The notes: a model not told the origin generated them from the letters alone. Counted from the stretch's first letter, positions 7,193 to 17,586 are shown. The stretch: DNA of 64,000 nucleotides from Corynebacterium maris DSM 45190 (GCF_000442645.1 NC_021915.1:1116001-1180000), one strand, 5' to 3'. Translations and numbers: made by a program.

Positions 7193-10100
7193 CTAGAAGT
7201 CGAAGGCCTCGTCCATCAGCTGCTTCTGCTCCAGCTGGTGGACCTTGGCGATGCCGGTTGCGGTCGAGGACTGCGCGCGGCGGGAGACGCGCGTCATGCG
7301 CGGCATCTCCGGCAGCAGCTCGTGCAGGTGCTCGTTGTAGAACGGCCAGGCGCCCTGGTTGGCCGGCTCATCCTGGACGAAGCGGACGTTTTCGAGGTTC
7401 GGGTAGGACTCGAAGGCGTCGCGCAGGCGGTTGAACGGGATCGGGTGCAGCATCTCGACGCGGACGATGGCGACGTCCTCGCGCTCGCGCTTGGCGCGCT
7501 CCTTTTCCAGTTCGTAGTAGATCTTGCCGCTGACCAGCATGACGGTCTTGACGGCGTCGACGTCGCCGACCTTCTTGCCGTCGCGGTCGACCAGGCGCGG
7601 GTCGTTGATCACGGACTGGAACTTCTTCACGTCGGTGAAGTCGCTCGGCTGTGAGGTGGCGTCCTTGTTGCGCAGCATCGACTTCGGGGTGAAGACGACC
7701 AGCGGGCGGGCCATGGTGCCCAACGCGTGGCGGCGCAGCAGGTGGAAGTGGTTGGCCGGGGTGGTCGGCTGGGCGACGGTCATGGAGCCTTCGGCCGCCA
7801 TCTGCAGGAAGCGCTCGGGGCGGGCGGAGGAGTGGTCCGGGCCCTGGCCCTCGTAGCCGTGCGGCAGCAGCAGGATGACCTTGGACAGCTGACCCCACTT
7901 GGCCTCGCCGGAGGAGACGTACTCGTCGACGATGGTCTGGGCGCCGTTGACGAAGTCACCGAACTGGGCCTCCCAGGCGACGACGGCGTCGAGGTTGCCC
8001 ACGGAGTAGCCGTACTCGAAGCCCATGCCGGCGAACTCGGTCAGCGCCGAGTTGTACACCAGGAACCTGCCGCCGTTGCCGGTCTCCTGCGCGGCCTCGT
8101 GCAGCGGGTTGTATTCTTCGCCGGTCTCCGGGTCGAGGGCGACGGCGTGGCGCTGGGTGAAGGTGCCGCGGCGGGAGTCCTCGCCCGCGAGGCGGACGAG
8201 CTTGCCTTCGGCGGCGAGAGAACCGAAGGCGAGCAGTTCGCCCCAACCCCAGTCGATGCCGCCGTCGGTGACGGACTGGGAGCGCTTCTTGGCCACCGGC
8301 TTGACGCGCTTGTGGTAGTTGAAGCCCTCCGGCGGGGTGCCGTAGGCCTCGCCGAGCAGGTCGAGGGTCTCCTGGGTGACGGAGGTGTCCAGGCCGGTGG
8401 ACAGCTCCTGGGAGGAGGTGATGCCGGTCTGCTCTTCCGGACCGGCGTTCTCGGCTTCCTTGACTTCCTGGAAGACGGACTCCATCTGGTCGGCGAAGTC
8501 TCGGGCGGCTGCCTCGACTTCTTCCTCGCTCAGGTCGTGCCGGCCGGTGAGCTCCTCGGTGTACTGGGCACGGACCGTCGGGCGGTCGTCGATGAGGTCG
8601 TACATCTGCGGCTGGGTCATCGACGGGTCGTCGGCCTCGTTGTGGCCGCGGCGGCGGTAGCAGATCAGGTCGATGAAGACGTCCTTGCCGAAGCGGCGGC
8701 GGTACTCGGTGGCCAGGCGGGCCACCCAGACGACGGCCTCGGGGTCGTCGCCGTTGACGTGGAAGACCGGGGAGTCGAAGCCCTTGGCCAGGTCGGTGGC
8801 GTAGTAGGTCGAGCGGCCGGAGTCCGGGGTGGTGGTGAAGCCGACCTGGTTGTTGACCACGATGTGGACGGTGCCGCCGACGGTGTAGCCGCGCAGCTGG
8901 GACAGGTTGATGGTCTCCTGGACCACGCCCAGGCCGGCGAAGGAGGCGTCGCCGTGCAGCATCAGCGGCATGACGGTGTAGCCGTCCTCCTCGTTGCCCT
9001 TGTCCAGCAGGTCCTGCTTGGCGCGCGCCAGGCCGACCATGACCGGGTCGACGGCCTCGAGGTGCGAGGGGTTGGCGGTCAGGGAGACGTCGATTTCGCC
9101 GTCGCCGAACATCTGCAGGTAGCGGCCTTCGGAGCCCAGGTGGTACTTGACGTCGCCGGAGCCACCGACCTGGCCGCCGGTCATCTGGCCCTCGAACTCG
9201 GTGAAGATCTGGGCCAGCGGCTTGCCCACGACGTTGAACAGGACGTTCAGGCGGCCGCGGTGCGGCATGCCGATGACGACCTCGTCGAGGCCCTGGCCGG
9301 CGGCGGTGTCGATGGCGGCGTCCATCAGCGGGATGAGCGACTCGGCGCCTTCCAGCGAGAAGCGCTTCTGGCCGACGTACTTGGTCTGCAGGAAGTTCTC
9401 GAAGGCCTCGGCGGAGTTGAGCTTCTGCAGGGTGTACTTCTGTTCCGCGGTGGTCATCTTCGGCATGCCCGCCTCGAGGCGGTCCTGCAGCCATTCGCGC
9501 TCGTCGCGGTCCAGGATGTGGCTGTACTCGGTGCCGACCTGCAGGGTGTAGGCCTCGCGCAGGGTGGTGAGCACGTCGCGCAGCGTCATGGTCTCGCGGC
9601 CGGCGAAACCGCCGACGTTGAAGGTGCGGTCCAGGTCCCACAGCGTCAGGCCGTGGGAGCGCATGTCCAGGTCGCGGTGGTCCGGGATCGCCAGTCCGGG
9701 CTGCTGCCAACCGATCGGGTTGGTGTCGGCGATCAGGTGGCCGCGGGAGCGGTACGCGTCGATGAGCTGCATGACGCGGGTGTTCTTGTCGATGCCGGTG
9801 TTCGGCAGGTCCTGGGACCAGCGCATCGGCTGGAACGGGACGTTCTTGGACTCGAAGATGTGGTCCCAGAACTTGTCGTCGACCAGCAGCTGGGAGATGG
9901 TGCGCAGGAACTCGCCCGACTCGGCGCCCTGGATCACGCGGTGATCGTAGGTCGAGGTCAAGGTGACGAGCTTGCCGATGCCCAGCTCGGCGAGGCGGTC
10001 CTCGGAGGAGCCGGCGAATTCGGCCGGGTAGTCCATGGCGCCGACGCCGATGATGGCGCCTTGGCCCTTGGTCAGGCGCGGGATGGAGTGGCGGGTGCCG

Positions 10101-10945
10101 ATTCCGCCCGGGTTGGTCAGGGAGATGGTCACGCCCTGGTAATCGTCCAGCTTCAGGTCGCCGGTCTGGGAGCGCTTGACGATGTCGTCGTAGCCGTCGA
10201 CGAACTCGTCGAAGGACATCTTCTCGCATTCCTTGATGGCGGCGACCACCAGGGCGCGGGAGCCGTCCTTCTGGGGCAGGTCGATGGCCAGGCCCAGGTT
10301 GACGTGCTCCGGGGTGACGACGGACGGCTTGTTCTTGTCGTCCAGCTCGTAGGAGACGTTCATGTCCGGATGGGCCATGACCGCACGGACCAGCGCGTAG
10401 CCGATGATGTGGGTGAAGGAGACCTTGCCGCCGCCGACCCGCTTGAGGTGGTCGTTGAGCAGGGACCGGTTTTCAAACATCAGCTTGACCGGCATGTCGC
10501 GCACGGTGGTGGCCGTGGGCACCTCGAGCGACTCATCCATGTTCTTGGCGATCGCGCGGAACATGCCCTTGAGCTGGGCAGAGCCGGCCTCCGGGGCGTC
10601 CTTGGCGCGGTCCATCGGCGAGGTCGGGGCCTTCTTCGCCGGCTTCTTCGGCTCGGCGGACTCGCGCTGAGCGGCCTTCTCGGCCTGCTTCTTCTCAGCG
10701 GCGCCGGCCCGTCCGGCCTCCTTGTTGGCGCCCGAGGCCCGCGCCTTGTCGGCGGTGGCCGACTCGGTGCGCAGGGTGCCCTGGGACTTGTCCTGGGATC
10801 CGGAGCGGGACGCGGTGGTGGGGGCCCCGCCCTTTTCAAACAGGTCCCGCCATTCCTTGTCCACGGAATTGGGGTCCTGCTGGAACTGGTGGAACATTTC
10901 GTCTACCAGCCATTCGTTCTGGCCGAAAGTACTAGCGCTGCTCAC
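7193..10945 (-). CDS. odhA: 2-oxoglutarate dehydrogenase E1 with fused succinyltransferase-type domain
   Basis: 1250 residues, the length of corynebacterial OdhA / mycobacterial Kgd. Residues 1-40 are the conserved OdhA N-terminus (NEWLVDEMFHQFQQDPNSVD), 40-115 an Ala/Lys-rich linker, and about 120-355 an acyltransferase catalytic domain ending in DHRVIQGAESGEFL. From about 400 on comes the thiamine-diphosphate E1 part (VIGMPHRGRLNVL, HGDASFAGLGVVQET, NNQVGFTT, YRRRGHNEADDPS). There is no lipoyl domain, so it must use lipoyl groups of AceF-type E2 in the mixed PDH-ODH complex, as known for this genus. The enzyme is the TCA-cycle branch point and in corynebacteria is inhibited by the FHA protein OdhI. 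GTG start with GAGGAGAG upstream. Confidence 0.97.
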   Translation of the reverse strand: MSSASTFGQNEWLVDEMFHQFQQDPNSVDKEWRDLFEKGGAPTTASRSGSQDKSQGTLRTESATADKARASGANKEAGRAGAAEKKQAEKAAQRESAEPKKPAKKAPTSPMDRAKDAPEAGSAQLKGMFRAIAKNMDESLEVPTATTVRDMPVKLMFENRSLLNDHLKRVGGGKVSFTHIIGYALVRAVMAHPDMNVSYELDDKNKPSVVTPEHVNLGLAIDLPQKDGSRALVVAAIKECEKMSFDEFVDGYDDIVKRSQTGDLKLDDYQGVTISLTNPGGIGTRHSIPRLTKGQGAIIGVGAMDYPAEFAGSSEDRLAELGIGKLVTLTSTYDHRVIQGAESGEFLRTISQLLVDDKFWDHIFESKNVPFQPMRWSQDLPNTGIDKNTRVMQLIDAYRSRGHLIADTNPIGWQQPGLAIPDHRDLDMRSHGLTLWDLDRTFNVGGFAGRETMTLRDVLTTLREAYTLQVGTEYSHILDRDEREWLQDRLEAGMPKMTTAEQKYTLQKLNSAEAFENFLQTKYVGQKRFSLEGAESLIPLMDAAIDTAAGQGLDEVVIGMPHRGRLNVLFNVVGKPLAQIFTEFEGQMTGGQVGGSGDVKYHLGSEGRYLQMFGDGEIDVSLTANPSHLEAVDPVMVGLARAKQDLLDKGNEEDGYTVMPLMLHGDASFAGLGVVQETINLSQLRGYTVGGTVHIVVNNQVGFTTTPDSGRSTYYATDLAKGFDSPVFHVNGDDPEAVVWVARLATEYRRRFGKDVFIDLICYRRRGHNEADDPSMTQPQMYDLIDDRPTVRAQYTEELTGRHDLSEEEVEAAARDFADQMESVFQEVKEAENAGPEEQTGITSSQELSTGLDTSVTQETLDLLGEAYGTPPEGFNYHKRVKPVAKKRSQSVTDGGIDWGWGELLAFGSLAAEGKLVRLAGEDSRRGTFTQRHAVALDPETGEEYNPLHEAAQETGNGGRFLVYNSALTEFAGMGFEYGYSVGNLDAVVAWEAQFGDFVNGAQTIVDEYVSSGEAKWGQLSKVILLLPHGYEGQGPDHSSARPERFLQMAAEGSMTVAQPTTPANHFHLLRRHALGTMARPLVVFTPKSMLRNKDATSQPSDFTDVKKFQSVINDPRLVDRDGKKVGDVDAVKTVMLVSGKIYYELEKERAKREREDVAIVRVEMLHPIPFNRLRDAFESYPNLENVRFVQDEPANQGAWPFYNEHLHELLPEMPRMTRVSRRAQSSTATGIAKVHQLEQKQLMDEAFDF

Positions 10946-11064
10946 GGCAGAGGCTCTCCTCTAAATTGATTCGCGTATGGTTTTCACCAACTGTAGGTGT
11001 CCTACCCAGAGTAGCGCTTATCCGGCCCTTCTCTAGTCAGCGCCGATCAGGCGCGCCACCCCCA

Positions 11065-14000
11065 TTATCGGTTGACCGCCCACATTTCCGCGTAAATGCC
11101 CTCATTTTCTAGCAGCTGAATGTGAGATCCGTCTTCCATGACCTGTCCGTCGGCGATGACCACGATCCGGTCCGCGCGTTGCGCGGTCGCCAACCGGTGC
11201 GCGACGACGACGGAGGTCCGGCCCCGGGTGGCGCGGTCGGACGCGGCCAAAAACGCCGCTTCCGTGGCGGGGTCCAGGGTGGCGGTCGCCTCATCGAGCA
11301 GCATCACGTCCGGGTCTAAGAGTTCAGCGCGCGCCAACGCGATGATCTGCCGCTGCCCGGCGGATAATCCGCGGCCGCGTTCACCGACCGCCGCGTGGAA
11401 GCCGCCCGGGACGTCGGCGATGACGTCGAGCGCGCCGATGCGGCGCACCGCCTCTTCCACCTCGGCGTCGGTGGCCTCCGGGAAGCCGTAGCGGATGTTG
11501 TCGGCGACGGTGCCCATGAACAGGTGCGCCTCCTGCGGCACCTGCACCATGGCGCGGCGCCACTCGGGCAGCGGGAAGTCACGGACGTCCGTGCCGTCGG
11601 CGGACACCCGCCCGGCGACGGGGTCGTAGAAGCGGGCCAGCAGTTTGAGCACGGTGGACTTGCCGGCCCCGGTCGGGCCGACCACGGCGACGGTGGTGCC
11701 GGGTTCAATGCGCAGGTCCAGATCCTCGGCGACGTTCGGCGCCTCCGCGGAGTAGGCGAAGTCGACGCCTTCGAGCGCGAGTTCACCGCGGGCGGCGGAC
11801 GCGGCGCCGGGGCGGCGGCCGTCGTCACGCACGCTCGGGGTCGTGTCCAGCAGGTCGGTGATGCGGCCGAAGCTGACGGAGGCCTGCTGCCAGGAATCGA
11901 AGACCGAGCCCAGCGACTGGATCGGCCCGTAGAGCTGGCCCAGGTACATCAGGTATGCCACCAGCACGCCGGCGGAAAGTTCTCCGTCCGCGACGGCAAC
12001 CGCGCCGAATCCCAAGACGATCGCCGTGGTGATCTGTGAGATCGCCTGCATGCCGGCGAAGTAGAGGGAGACGATGACCTGGGAGCGCACGCGCAGGCGC
12101 CGGTAGACGTCGGCTTCGGCGGTGAAGCGTCGCAGCAGATGCCCGGTCATGGAGTGCATCTGGGTGATGCGCAGCCCGGAGATGTTTTCCTGGAAATCGC
12201 CGTTGACGGCGGAGATCTGCTCGCGGGCGGCGCTGTAGTAGCGCCGGGAGATGCGCCGGAAGATGACCGTGGCCACCACGATCAGCGGGATGGCGGCCAC
12301 CGCGATCAGCGACAGGCCCGGGTCGGTGACCACGAGCAGGACGAGCACGCCCAGCAGCGTGCCCAGCGAGACCACGGCTTGGGCCAGCGCAGTCTGCAAA
12401 AAGCGCGACAGGGTGTCGATGTCGGTGGTCATGCGCGTCAGGATCTTGCCGGACAGGGTGGCGTCGTAATAGTCGACCCCCAACCGTTGCAGGTGCGCGT
12501 ACGAGCGCAGCCGCAGTCCGTAGAGCAGGCGTTCGCCGGAGCGCGAGGTGATGATGGTCTGCGCCCAGGCGGCGACCCAGGCCACGGCGACCACGGCCAC
12601 GCCCGCGGCGGCGATCAGCCACAGGGTGCGCCCGGTGGGGTCCTGGGTGCCGTCGTCGACGGCCACGCGCATCAGGGCGGGGAACGCCAGGTCGGCGAGC
12701 ACGCCGACGATCATGAGGCCGACGGCGGCGGCGATGAGCCACTTGACCGCGCCGAAAAGGTCGCGGACCTGGAACGGGGTGTCTTTGGCGCGCAGCGACT
12801 GCGCGTCGAGGGCGGGTTGCTCGGTGGCGGGCGGGAGCTTGTCGACGTCCGCCAACAGCTCCTCGGTCGCCGTGATCGCGGCGGCGGAACGGTGCCCGCC
12901 GAGGGAGGCGGAGGCGTCGATGACGTGCTCGGAACTACCGGCCTCGACGTCCGGCCACAGCAGCGCCGGGTCGGGTTCGACGGCCTCGGCGGGACGCTCG
13001 GGCAGCACCTCGGCGTCGGCGTCGACGCGTCCGTGGTCGACGACGATGACCTCCTCGGTCAGCGCCAGCGTGGAACGCCGGTGGGCGATCGCCACGACGG
13101 TGACGTCGGTGAGTTCCTCACGCAGTCCGGTGAGGATGGCGTGTTCGGTGGCGGCGTCGATGGCGCTGGTGGCGTCGTCGAGGATGAGCACGCGCGGGCG
13201 CGCGAGCAGGGCGCGGGCCAAGGCGATGCGCTGGCGTTGCCCGCCCGAGAGCGTCAGGCCGCGTTCGCCGACGACGGTGGCGTAACCTTCGTCGAGTTCG
13301 ACGATGAAGTCGTGGGCCTGGGCGAGCCGGGCGGCGTGCTCGACCTCGGCGTCGGTGGCGGACGAACCCATCGCGATGTTGTCGCGGATGGACGATGAGA
13401 ACAGGAAGGCCTCGTCGAAGACGCAGATCACCGCGTCGCGCAGCGCGGTGGTGGAGACCTTCTCGTAACCGAGGGCGTTTCCGTCGGCGTCCAGCAGCGA
13501 GATCCGCCCGGCGTCGGGGGCGTAGAAGCCGCCGGCGAGCTGGACGGCGACGGATTTGCCGGACCCGGGCGGGCCGACCATCGACAGCGAGCCACCGGCG
13601 GGCACGGTGAAGCTCAACCCGTCGAGCACCCGGTGGTCGCCGTGGGAGAACTCGACGCCGTCGAAACGCAGGCCCAGCGGGCCGTCGGGGAGCGGGGCCG
13701 GATCGGCGGGTTCGTCGTAGGCGGGGTTCTCCGGTTCCAGCGCCAGGATGTCGTCGATGCGTTCGACCGAGGCGACGGACAGCTGGTAGGTGATGTAGGA
13801 GTTGGCCAGCATGGTCACGTTCTGGGTGAGCGTGGTCAGATACGCGGAGAAGGCGAAGAAGACGCCGACGGTGATGTCGCCGCGCATGACCAGGATCCCG
13901 CCGAGCAGGATGGTGGCCACCAGCGCCAGGCGCGGCAGCTGCGTCATGGTGGGCTGGAACCGCGCGGTGAGCTTCGCCGCGCGCATCTTCACCGAGTAGA

Positions 14001-14721
14001 GGATCCGACCCAACGCGTCCAGCCGGTCGATCTCCCGGTCCTCCTGGGCGAAGGCCTTGACCACGCGCACGCCGGTGACGGACTGCTCGACCTGGGTCGA
14101 CAGGTCCGCCGTGGCCTGCTGGTTGACCCAGGTGGCCGCGTAGAGCGACTTACGCGAGACGAAGGCGGTCACCGCCAGCAGCGGGATCATCACCAGCGCC
14201 ACGACCGTCAACCGCGGGGAGACGGTGAGCATGACGCCCACGGTCAGCAGCAGCTGCAGCGCGCGCCCGGCGACGATGGGGCCCAACGCCATGACGGTCT
14301 GGACCTGGCCCAGGTCGCTGATCGCGCGGGAGGCTACCTGCCCGGTGACGATGCGGTCCTGGCCCGGACCGTCGAGGCGTTGCAGCGTATCCAGGATGCG
14401 CACGCGCATGTCGTGCTGGGTGTCCACGGACAGCCGGGCCTGCGCCCACCGGCGCACGACGTTGAAGGCGTACTGGCCCACCGCCACCACGATGAGTGTG
14501 ACCACGGTGGCCTGCAGCGTGGTCAGGGTCGGAAACAGCCGGCCGGCGGCGGTGGTCTCGTCCGCGCCGATTGCACCGGTGGCCACGTCGATGGCGGAGC
14601 CGGTCAGCAGCGGCACCAGCACCTGCAGCCCTACGGCGAGGAAAGCGAAGAGCACGGCGAGGGCGGCGATGTTCTTGCGGCGCACGACGGCGCGGGTCAG
14701 GAGGCGGAAACCTCGGCTCAT
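11065..14721 (-). CDS. Fused ABC exporter with two membrane and two ATPase domains, one degenerate
   Basis: 1218 residues from ATG 14721, which is preceded by GGAGG; earlier in-frame codons lie inside the upstream gene. Order: membrane domain 1 (about 15-320), ATPase 1 (about 355-590), membrane domain 2 (about 690-960), ATPase 2 (about 985-1215). ATPase 1 has Walker A GPPGSGKS (about 383) and LSGGQRQR, but VLILDDATS has Asp where the catalytic Glu belongs, and the Q-loop reads VFDEAFLF without Gln. ATPase 2 has GPTGAGKST, VPQEAHLF, LSAGQRQI and LLDEATATLD. This is the heterodimeric-exporter pattern (one canonical, one degenerate site) in a single chain. Lipid or drug export is likely; the substrate is unknown. 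It is co-transcribed with the EcsC-like gene upstream. Confidence 0.9.
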   Translation of the reverse strand: MSRGFRLLTRAVVRRKNIAALAVLFAFLAVGLQVLVPLLTGSAIDVATGAIGADETTAAGRLFPTLTTLQATVVTLIVVAVGQYAFNVVRRWAQARLSVDTQHDMRVRILDTLQRLDGPGQDRIVTGQVASRAISDLGQVQTVMALGPIVAGRALQLLLTVGVMLTVSPRLTVVALVMIPLLAVTAFVSRKSLYAATWVNQQATADLSTQVEQSVTGVRVVKAFAQEDREIDRLDALGRILYSVKMRAAKLTARFQPTMTQLPRLALVATILLGGILVMRGDITVGVFFAFSAYLTTLTQNVTMLANSYITYQLSVASVERIDDILALEPENPAYDEPADPAPLPDGPLGLRFDGVEFSHGDHRVLDGLSFTVPAGGSLSMVGPPGSGKSVAVQLAGGFYAPDAGRISLLDADGNALGYEKVSTTALRDAVICVFDEAFLFSSSIRDNIAMGSSATDAEVEHAARLAQAHDFIVELDEGYATVVGERGLTLSGGQRQRIALARALLARPRVLILDDATSAIDAATEHAILTGLREELTDVTVVAIAHRRSTLALTEEVIVVDHGRVDADAEVLPERPAEAVEPDPALLWPDVEAGSSEHVIDASASLGGHRSAAAITATEELLADVDKLPPATEQPALDAQSLRAKDTPFQVRDLFGAVKWLIAAAVGLMIVGVLADLAFPALMRVAVDDGTQDPTGRTLWLIAAAGVAVVAVAWVAAWAQTIITSRSGERLLYGLRLRSYAHLQRLGVDYYDATLSGKILTRMTTDIDTLSRFLQTALAQAVVSLGTLLGVLVLLVVTDPGLSLIAVAAIPLIVVATVIFRRISRRYYSAAREQISAVNGDFQENISGLRITQMHSMTGHLLRRFTAEADVYRRLRVRSQVIVSLYFAGMQAISQITTAIVLGFGAVAVADGELSAGVLVAYLMYLGQLYGPIQSLGSVFDSWQQASVSFGRITDLLDTTPSVRDDGRRPGAASAARGELALEGVDFAYSAEAPNVAEDLDLRIEPGTTVAVVGPTGAGKSTVLKLLARFYDPVAGRVSADGTDVRDFPLPEWRRAMVQVPQEAHLFMGTVADNIRYGFPEATDAEVEEAVRRIGALDVIADVPGGFHAAVGERGRGLSAGQRQIIALARAELLDPDVMLLDEATATLDPATEAAFLAASDRATRGRTSVVVAHRLATAQRADRIVVIADGQVMEDGSHIQLLENEGIYAEMWAVNR

Positions 14722-14764
14722 GGGGGCGCCTCCTTCAGTGGCGGGGATGATGGTCGGGGAAGGG

Positions 14765-15598
14765 TCAGTCGTCCAGCTCGTCGATGACGGCGGCCTCCTC
14801 CTTCGTGGGCTGGGGCAGCGCGTCGAGCTCGACGGTGAAATCGCGCGGGGCGGGGCCGAAGGACAACGCGGTGTTGGCGATGACGTCCTTGGCCAGTTTG
14901 CGGTTGGCCACGGTGCCGATGACCGCACCGATGCCCAACGGCATGATTTTACCCACCCAACCGCGGGTCAGGCGTTTGCCGAAGCGCTTGAGCGCCGCCT
15001 TCAACAACCGGCTGTTGATCCCGCCGAGCTTGACCGGCGACAGGCGGCCGATCCAGCTGGTGGCCGGGACCTTCGCGGCGCGTGCGGCACTGGCGGAGCT
15101 CAAATCGCCGACGACGGTGTCGACGATCGCGGAGCCCTGCGAGCCCAGTAAGGCCACCAGGATCAGTGCGCGGCGGCGCTGCGGGTCGGTGACGTCCACG
15201 CCGCGCAGGTGCGCGCTGGCCAGGGTGTAGAAGGCCGCGGCGTCCAGAAACAGCAGCGACTCCGCCCCGATGGCGGCCGTGCCGGTGAGCAGGCCGATGC
15301 CGGGAATGGCGGCGGTCGCGCCGACGCTCGCGCCGGAGCCGGTCGCCAGCCGCCGGAAATGGGCGTCGAGCTTGTCCTGGATCTGGGCGGGGGAGGCGTC
15401 CGGGTTCTTGCGGCGCAGCCGGGCGACGTACTTGACGATGACGCCGGTCTGCAGCGCCACCGCCCGGTCGAGCGCCTGGATGAACACGCGCGCGGCCGGT
15501 CCGGCGTTGTCCTCGATGGTCTTGGGGTCCGAGCCCAGCGCGTCGAGGACGGAGTCGTCGAGGCGCGTGGAGTCGGCGTCGGTGGTGTGTCGGGCCAT
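14765..15598 (-). CDS. EcsC-like protein
   Basis: 277 residues from ATG 15598; an in-frame ATG at 15688 would add a low-complexity Arg-rich stretch and is less likely. Long helices near 40-80 (AVALQTGVIVKYVARLRRKN), a Gly/Ala-rich hydrophobic stretch (SVGATAAIPGIGLLTGTAAI, about 95-115) and a C-terminal block GKIMPLGIGAVIGTVANRKLAKD-VI resemble the EcsC family, which has a P-xIGAxxGxxxNrxL pattern there. Members often have a modest membrane propensity; function unknown. It ends 43 bases before the ABC exporter and probably shares its transcript, which could mean a role in assembly or regulation of that exporter (inference). Confidence 0.6.
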   Translation of the reverse strand: MARHTTDADSTRLDDSVLDALGSDPKTIEDNAGPAARVFIQALDRAVALQTGVIVKYVARLRRKNPDASPAQIQDKLDAHFRRLATGSGASVGATAAIPGIGLLTGTAAIGAESLLFLDAAAFYTLASAHLRGVDVTDPQRRRALILVALLGSQGSAIVDTVVGDLSSASAARAAKVPATSWIGRLSPVKLGGINSRLLKAALKRFGKRLTRGWVGKIMPLGIGAVIGTVANRKLAKDVIANTALSFGPAPRDFTVELDALPQPTKEEAAVIDELDD

Positions 15599-15781
15599 GG
15601 TCGATCGCCTCACTGTTCTTCGGATGCGGTGGTCGGGGGAGCGTGATTCACGTTCTACTCCCGCCCGGTACACCCTCTCCAACATCAACAGGTACCGGCT
15701 AATTCCAGCCAGGAGAAAACAAGCAGGTCAGCGCATAAAATGCACAGGCAATATCCAGTAAAGAAAGTTATTCTGGAAAGC

Positions 15782-17509
15782 ATGACACTTACCGCCACAA
15801 CACTGTCCGGCCCCGTGGTCCCCACCACCGCCGGCGACGTGCGCGGGTTGCTCGACGAGGACCGGGAACTGATGACCTGGCGCGGCGTCCCCTTCGGCGC
15901 CGACACCTCCGGGGCGCACCGATTCTCCGCCCCCCGACCGGCCCAACCCTGGACCGGAGTCCGCGACTGCATCGACTTCGGCCCACCCGCCCCGCAGCCG
16001 ACCTACTCGCTGAACGACGCCGTCGCCGGCAGCGAAGACTGCCTCCACCTCGACATCGTCCGCCCCGCCACCCACGCCACCCTGCCCGTCGTGGTCTACC
16101 TCCACGGCGGCTCTTTCCTCATGGGCGCCAGCCACCAACGCCTGTTGCGCGGCTACGAAATGGCGCTGGGCATGGACGTCGTCTACGTCTCCGTGAACTT
16201 CCGCCTCGGCGCCCTCGGCTACCTCGACTACCGCTCCGTACCCCTCGGCGAAGACGACGAGCCCTGCGTGGCCAACCCCGCCATCCACGACCAACTCCTC
16301 GCCCTGGAATGGGTCCGCGACAACATCGCCGAATTCGGCGGCGACCCCGACAACGTCACCCTCATGGGCGAATCCGCCGGCGGCGCCGCCGTGACCACCC
16401 TGATGTGCGTGCCCGCGGCCGAAGGACTCTTCCACCGCGCCATCGCCCAATCCCCGCCCGTGGCCTCCATCCACTCCCGCGCCCAATCCACGATGTGGAT
16501 CCGCGACCTGCTCGCCGGCCTCGACGTCGACGACACCGCCGCCGAAGACATCACCCTCGGCGACCTGCGCGATCTGGACGCCGCCGAACTCGTGCGTGCC
16601 GGGCAGACCATGCTCTTCCAGGGGCGCGAACTCATGCACCTCAACCCGTGCTTTTCTCCGACGGTGGACGGTGAACTGCTGCCGGACCACCCCTTCGAGG
16701 CTTTCGCGGCCGGCGACCAGATGAAAATTCCGCTGGTCATCGGCTCCAACCTCGATGAGATCGGGTTTTCCCGCTTCATGTACCAGCGCTCCAAAAAGCG
16801 CGGCAGCGTCGCCCGGCAGCTGCTGAAGGTCTTCGACCCGTTGGCCGCCCCAGGCGTGCTCGAGGCCTACGACGGCGGCGTCCAGCGCAAGGATTTTGCC
16901 GACCTGCTCAGCGACGCCGTGTTCTGGGCGCCCGCCGTACGCGTCGCGGAGGCGCACAGCCAGTGGGCGCCCACTTGGCTTTACCGCTTCGACTACGCCC
17001 CGCAGCTGCTGCGCTGGCTGGGGCTCGGCGCGATGCACTCGTTGGAGCTGTCCGTCATCTTCGGCGACCCGGGGGCGCACCGGGCGGTGAACTTCGCCAA
17101 GTACGGCGGCCTCGGCGGGTTGGAGGAGGTCATGGAGACCATGCAGTACGAGTGGGCGCACTTCTTCCACACCGGCGGCGTGGCCCCGGATTGGCCCGAG
17201 TACGTCACCGACTCCCGCCTGGGGGAGAAGCGGGCCACGATGATCTTCAACGTCGAGTCCGAGGTCGTCCACGACCCCGAGCCGGAAAAGCGCGTCGCCT
17301 GGGAAGGCTTCGACCTCACCGAGTGGGGCGTGGGTCGTCCGGACCTGCTCGCGGAGCTCGGCCTCCTCGCCGAAGTCGCCGCCGGGGATCGCCCGGAGGA
17401 CGTCGACGGCGAGGCGGATGAGGTGGCCGCTGCGCCGGAGCCGGGTTCCCCCGGCAAAGACGCGGGAACCAGGGGCTTATGGTCGGCGTTGCGTAGGCGG
17501 CGGGGCTAG
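15782..17509 (+). CDS. Type-B carboxylesterase
   Basis: 575 residues from ATG 15782 (GGAAAG just upstream); ATG 15740 would add 14 residues. The alpha/beta-hydrolase features of the carboxylesterase/para-nitrobenzyl esterase family are complete: oxyanion region YLHGGSFLMG (about 110), EDCLHLDIV, the nucleophile in GESAGGAAV (Ser at about 199), the acid in SNLDEIGF, and the His in MHSLELSVIFG. There is no signal peptide, so it should be cytosolic. Substrate unknown; ester-linked lipids or xenobiotics are possible. The last 60 residues are Ala/Glu-rich and not part of the fold. The gene has its own upstream region and no obvious operon partner. Confidence 0.9.
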   Translation: MTLTATTLSGPVVPTTAGDVRGLLDEDRELMTWRGVPFGADTSGAHRFSAPRPAQPWTGVRDCIDFGPPAPQPTYSLNDAVAGSEDCLHLDIVRPATHATLPVVVYLHGGSFLMGASHQRLLRGYEMALGMDVVYVSVNFRLGALGYLDYRSVPLGEDDEPCVANPAIHDQLLALEWVRDNIAEFGGDPDNVTLMGESAGGAAVTTLMCVPAAEGLFHRAIAQSPPVASIHSRAQSTMWIRDLLAGLDVDDTAAEDITLGDLRDLDAAELVRAGQTMLFQGRELMHLNPCFSPTVDGELLPDHPFEAFAAGDQMKIPLVIGSNLDEIGFSRFMYQRSKKRGSVARQLLKVFDPLAAPGVLEAYDGGVQRKDFADLLSDAVFWAPAVRVAEAHSQWAPTWLYRFDYAPQLLRWLGLGAMHSLELSVIFGDPGAHRAVNFAKYGGLGGLEEVMETMQYEWAHFFHTGGVAPDWPEYVTDSRLGEKRATMIFNVESEVVHDPEPEKRVAWEGFDLTEWGVGRPDLLAELGLLAEVAAGDRPEDVDGEADEVAAAPEPGSPGKDAGTRGLWSALRRRRG

Positions 17510-17586
17510 GCTGGAGGAGGTCCTCCGCCCAAGCCCGGGCGGTTGATTCACCTTGGACCCCGATCAGGGAAGGACGACGGTCTAAC

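Noticed and set aside
7727..10969. Long plus-strand ORF of 1080 codons opposite odhA
   Set aside because: It is a shadow of odhA caused by high-GC third positions; the translation is Val/Gly/Asp-rich with no domain, while the minus strand encodes an unmistakable OdhA.
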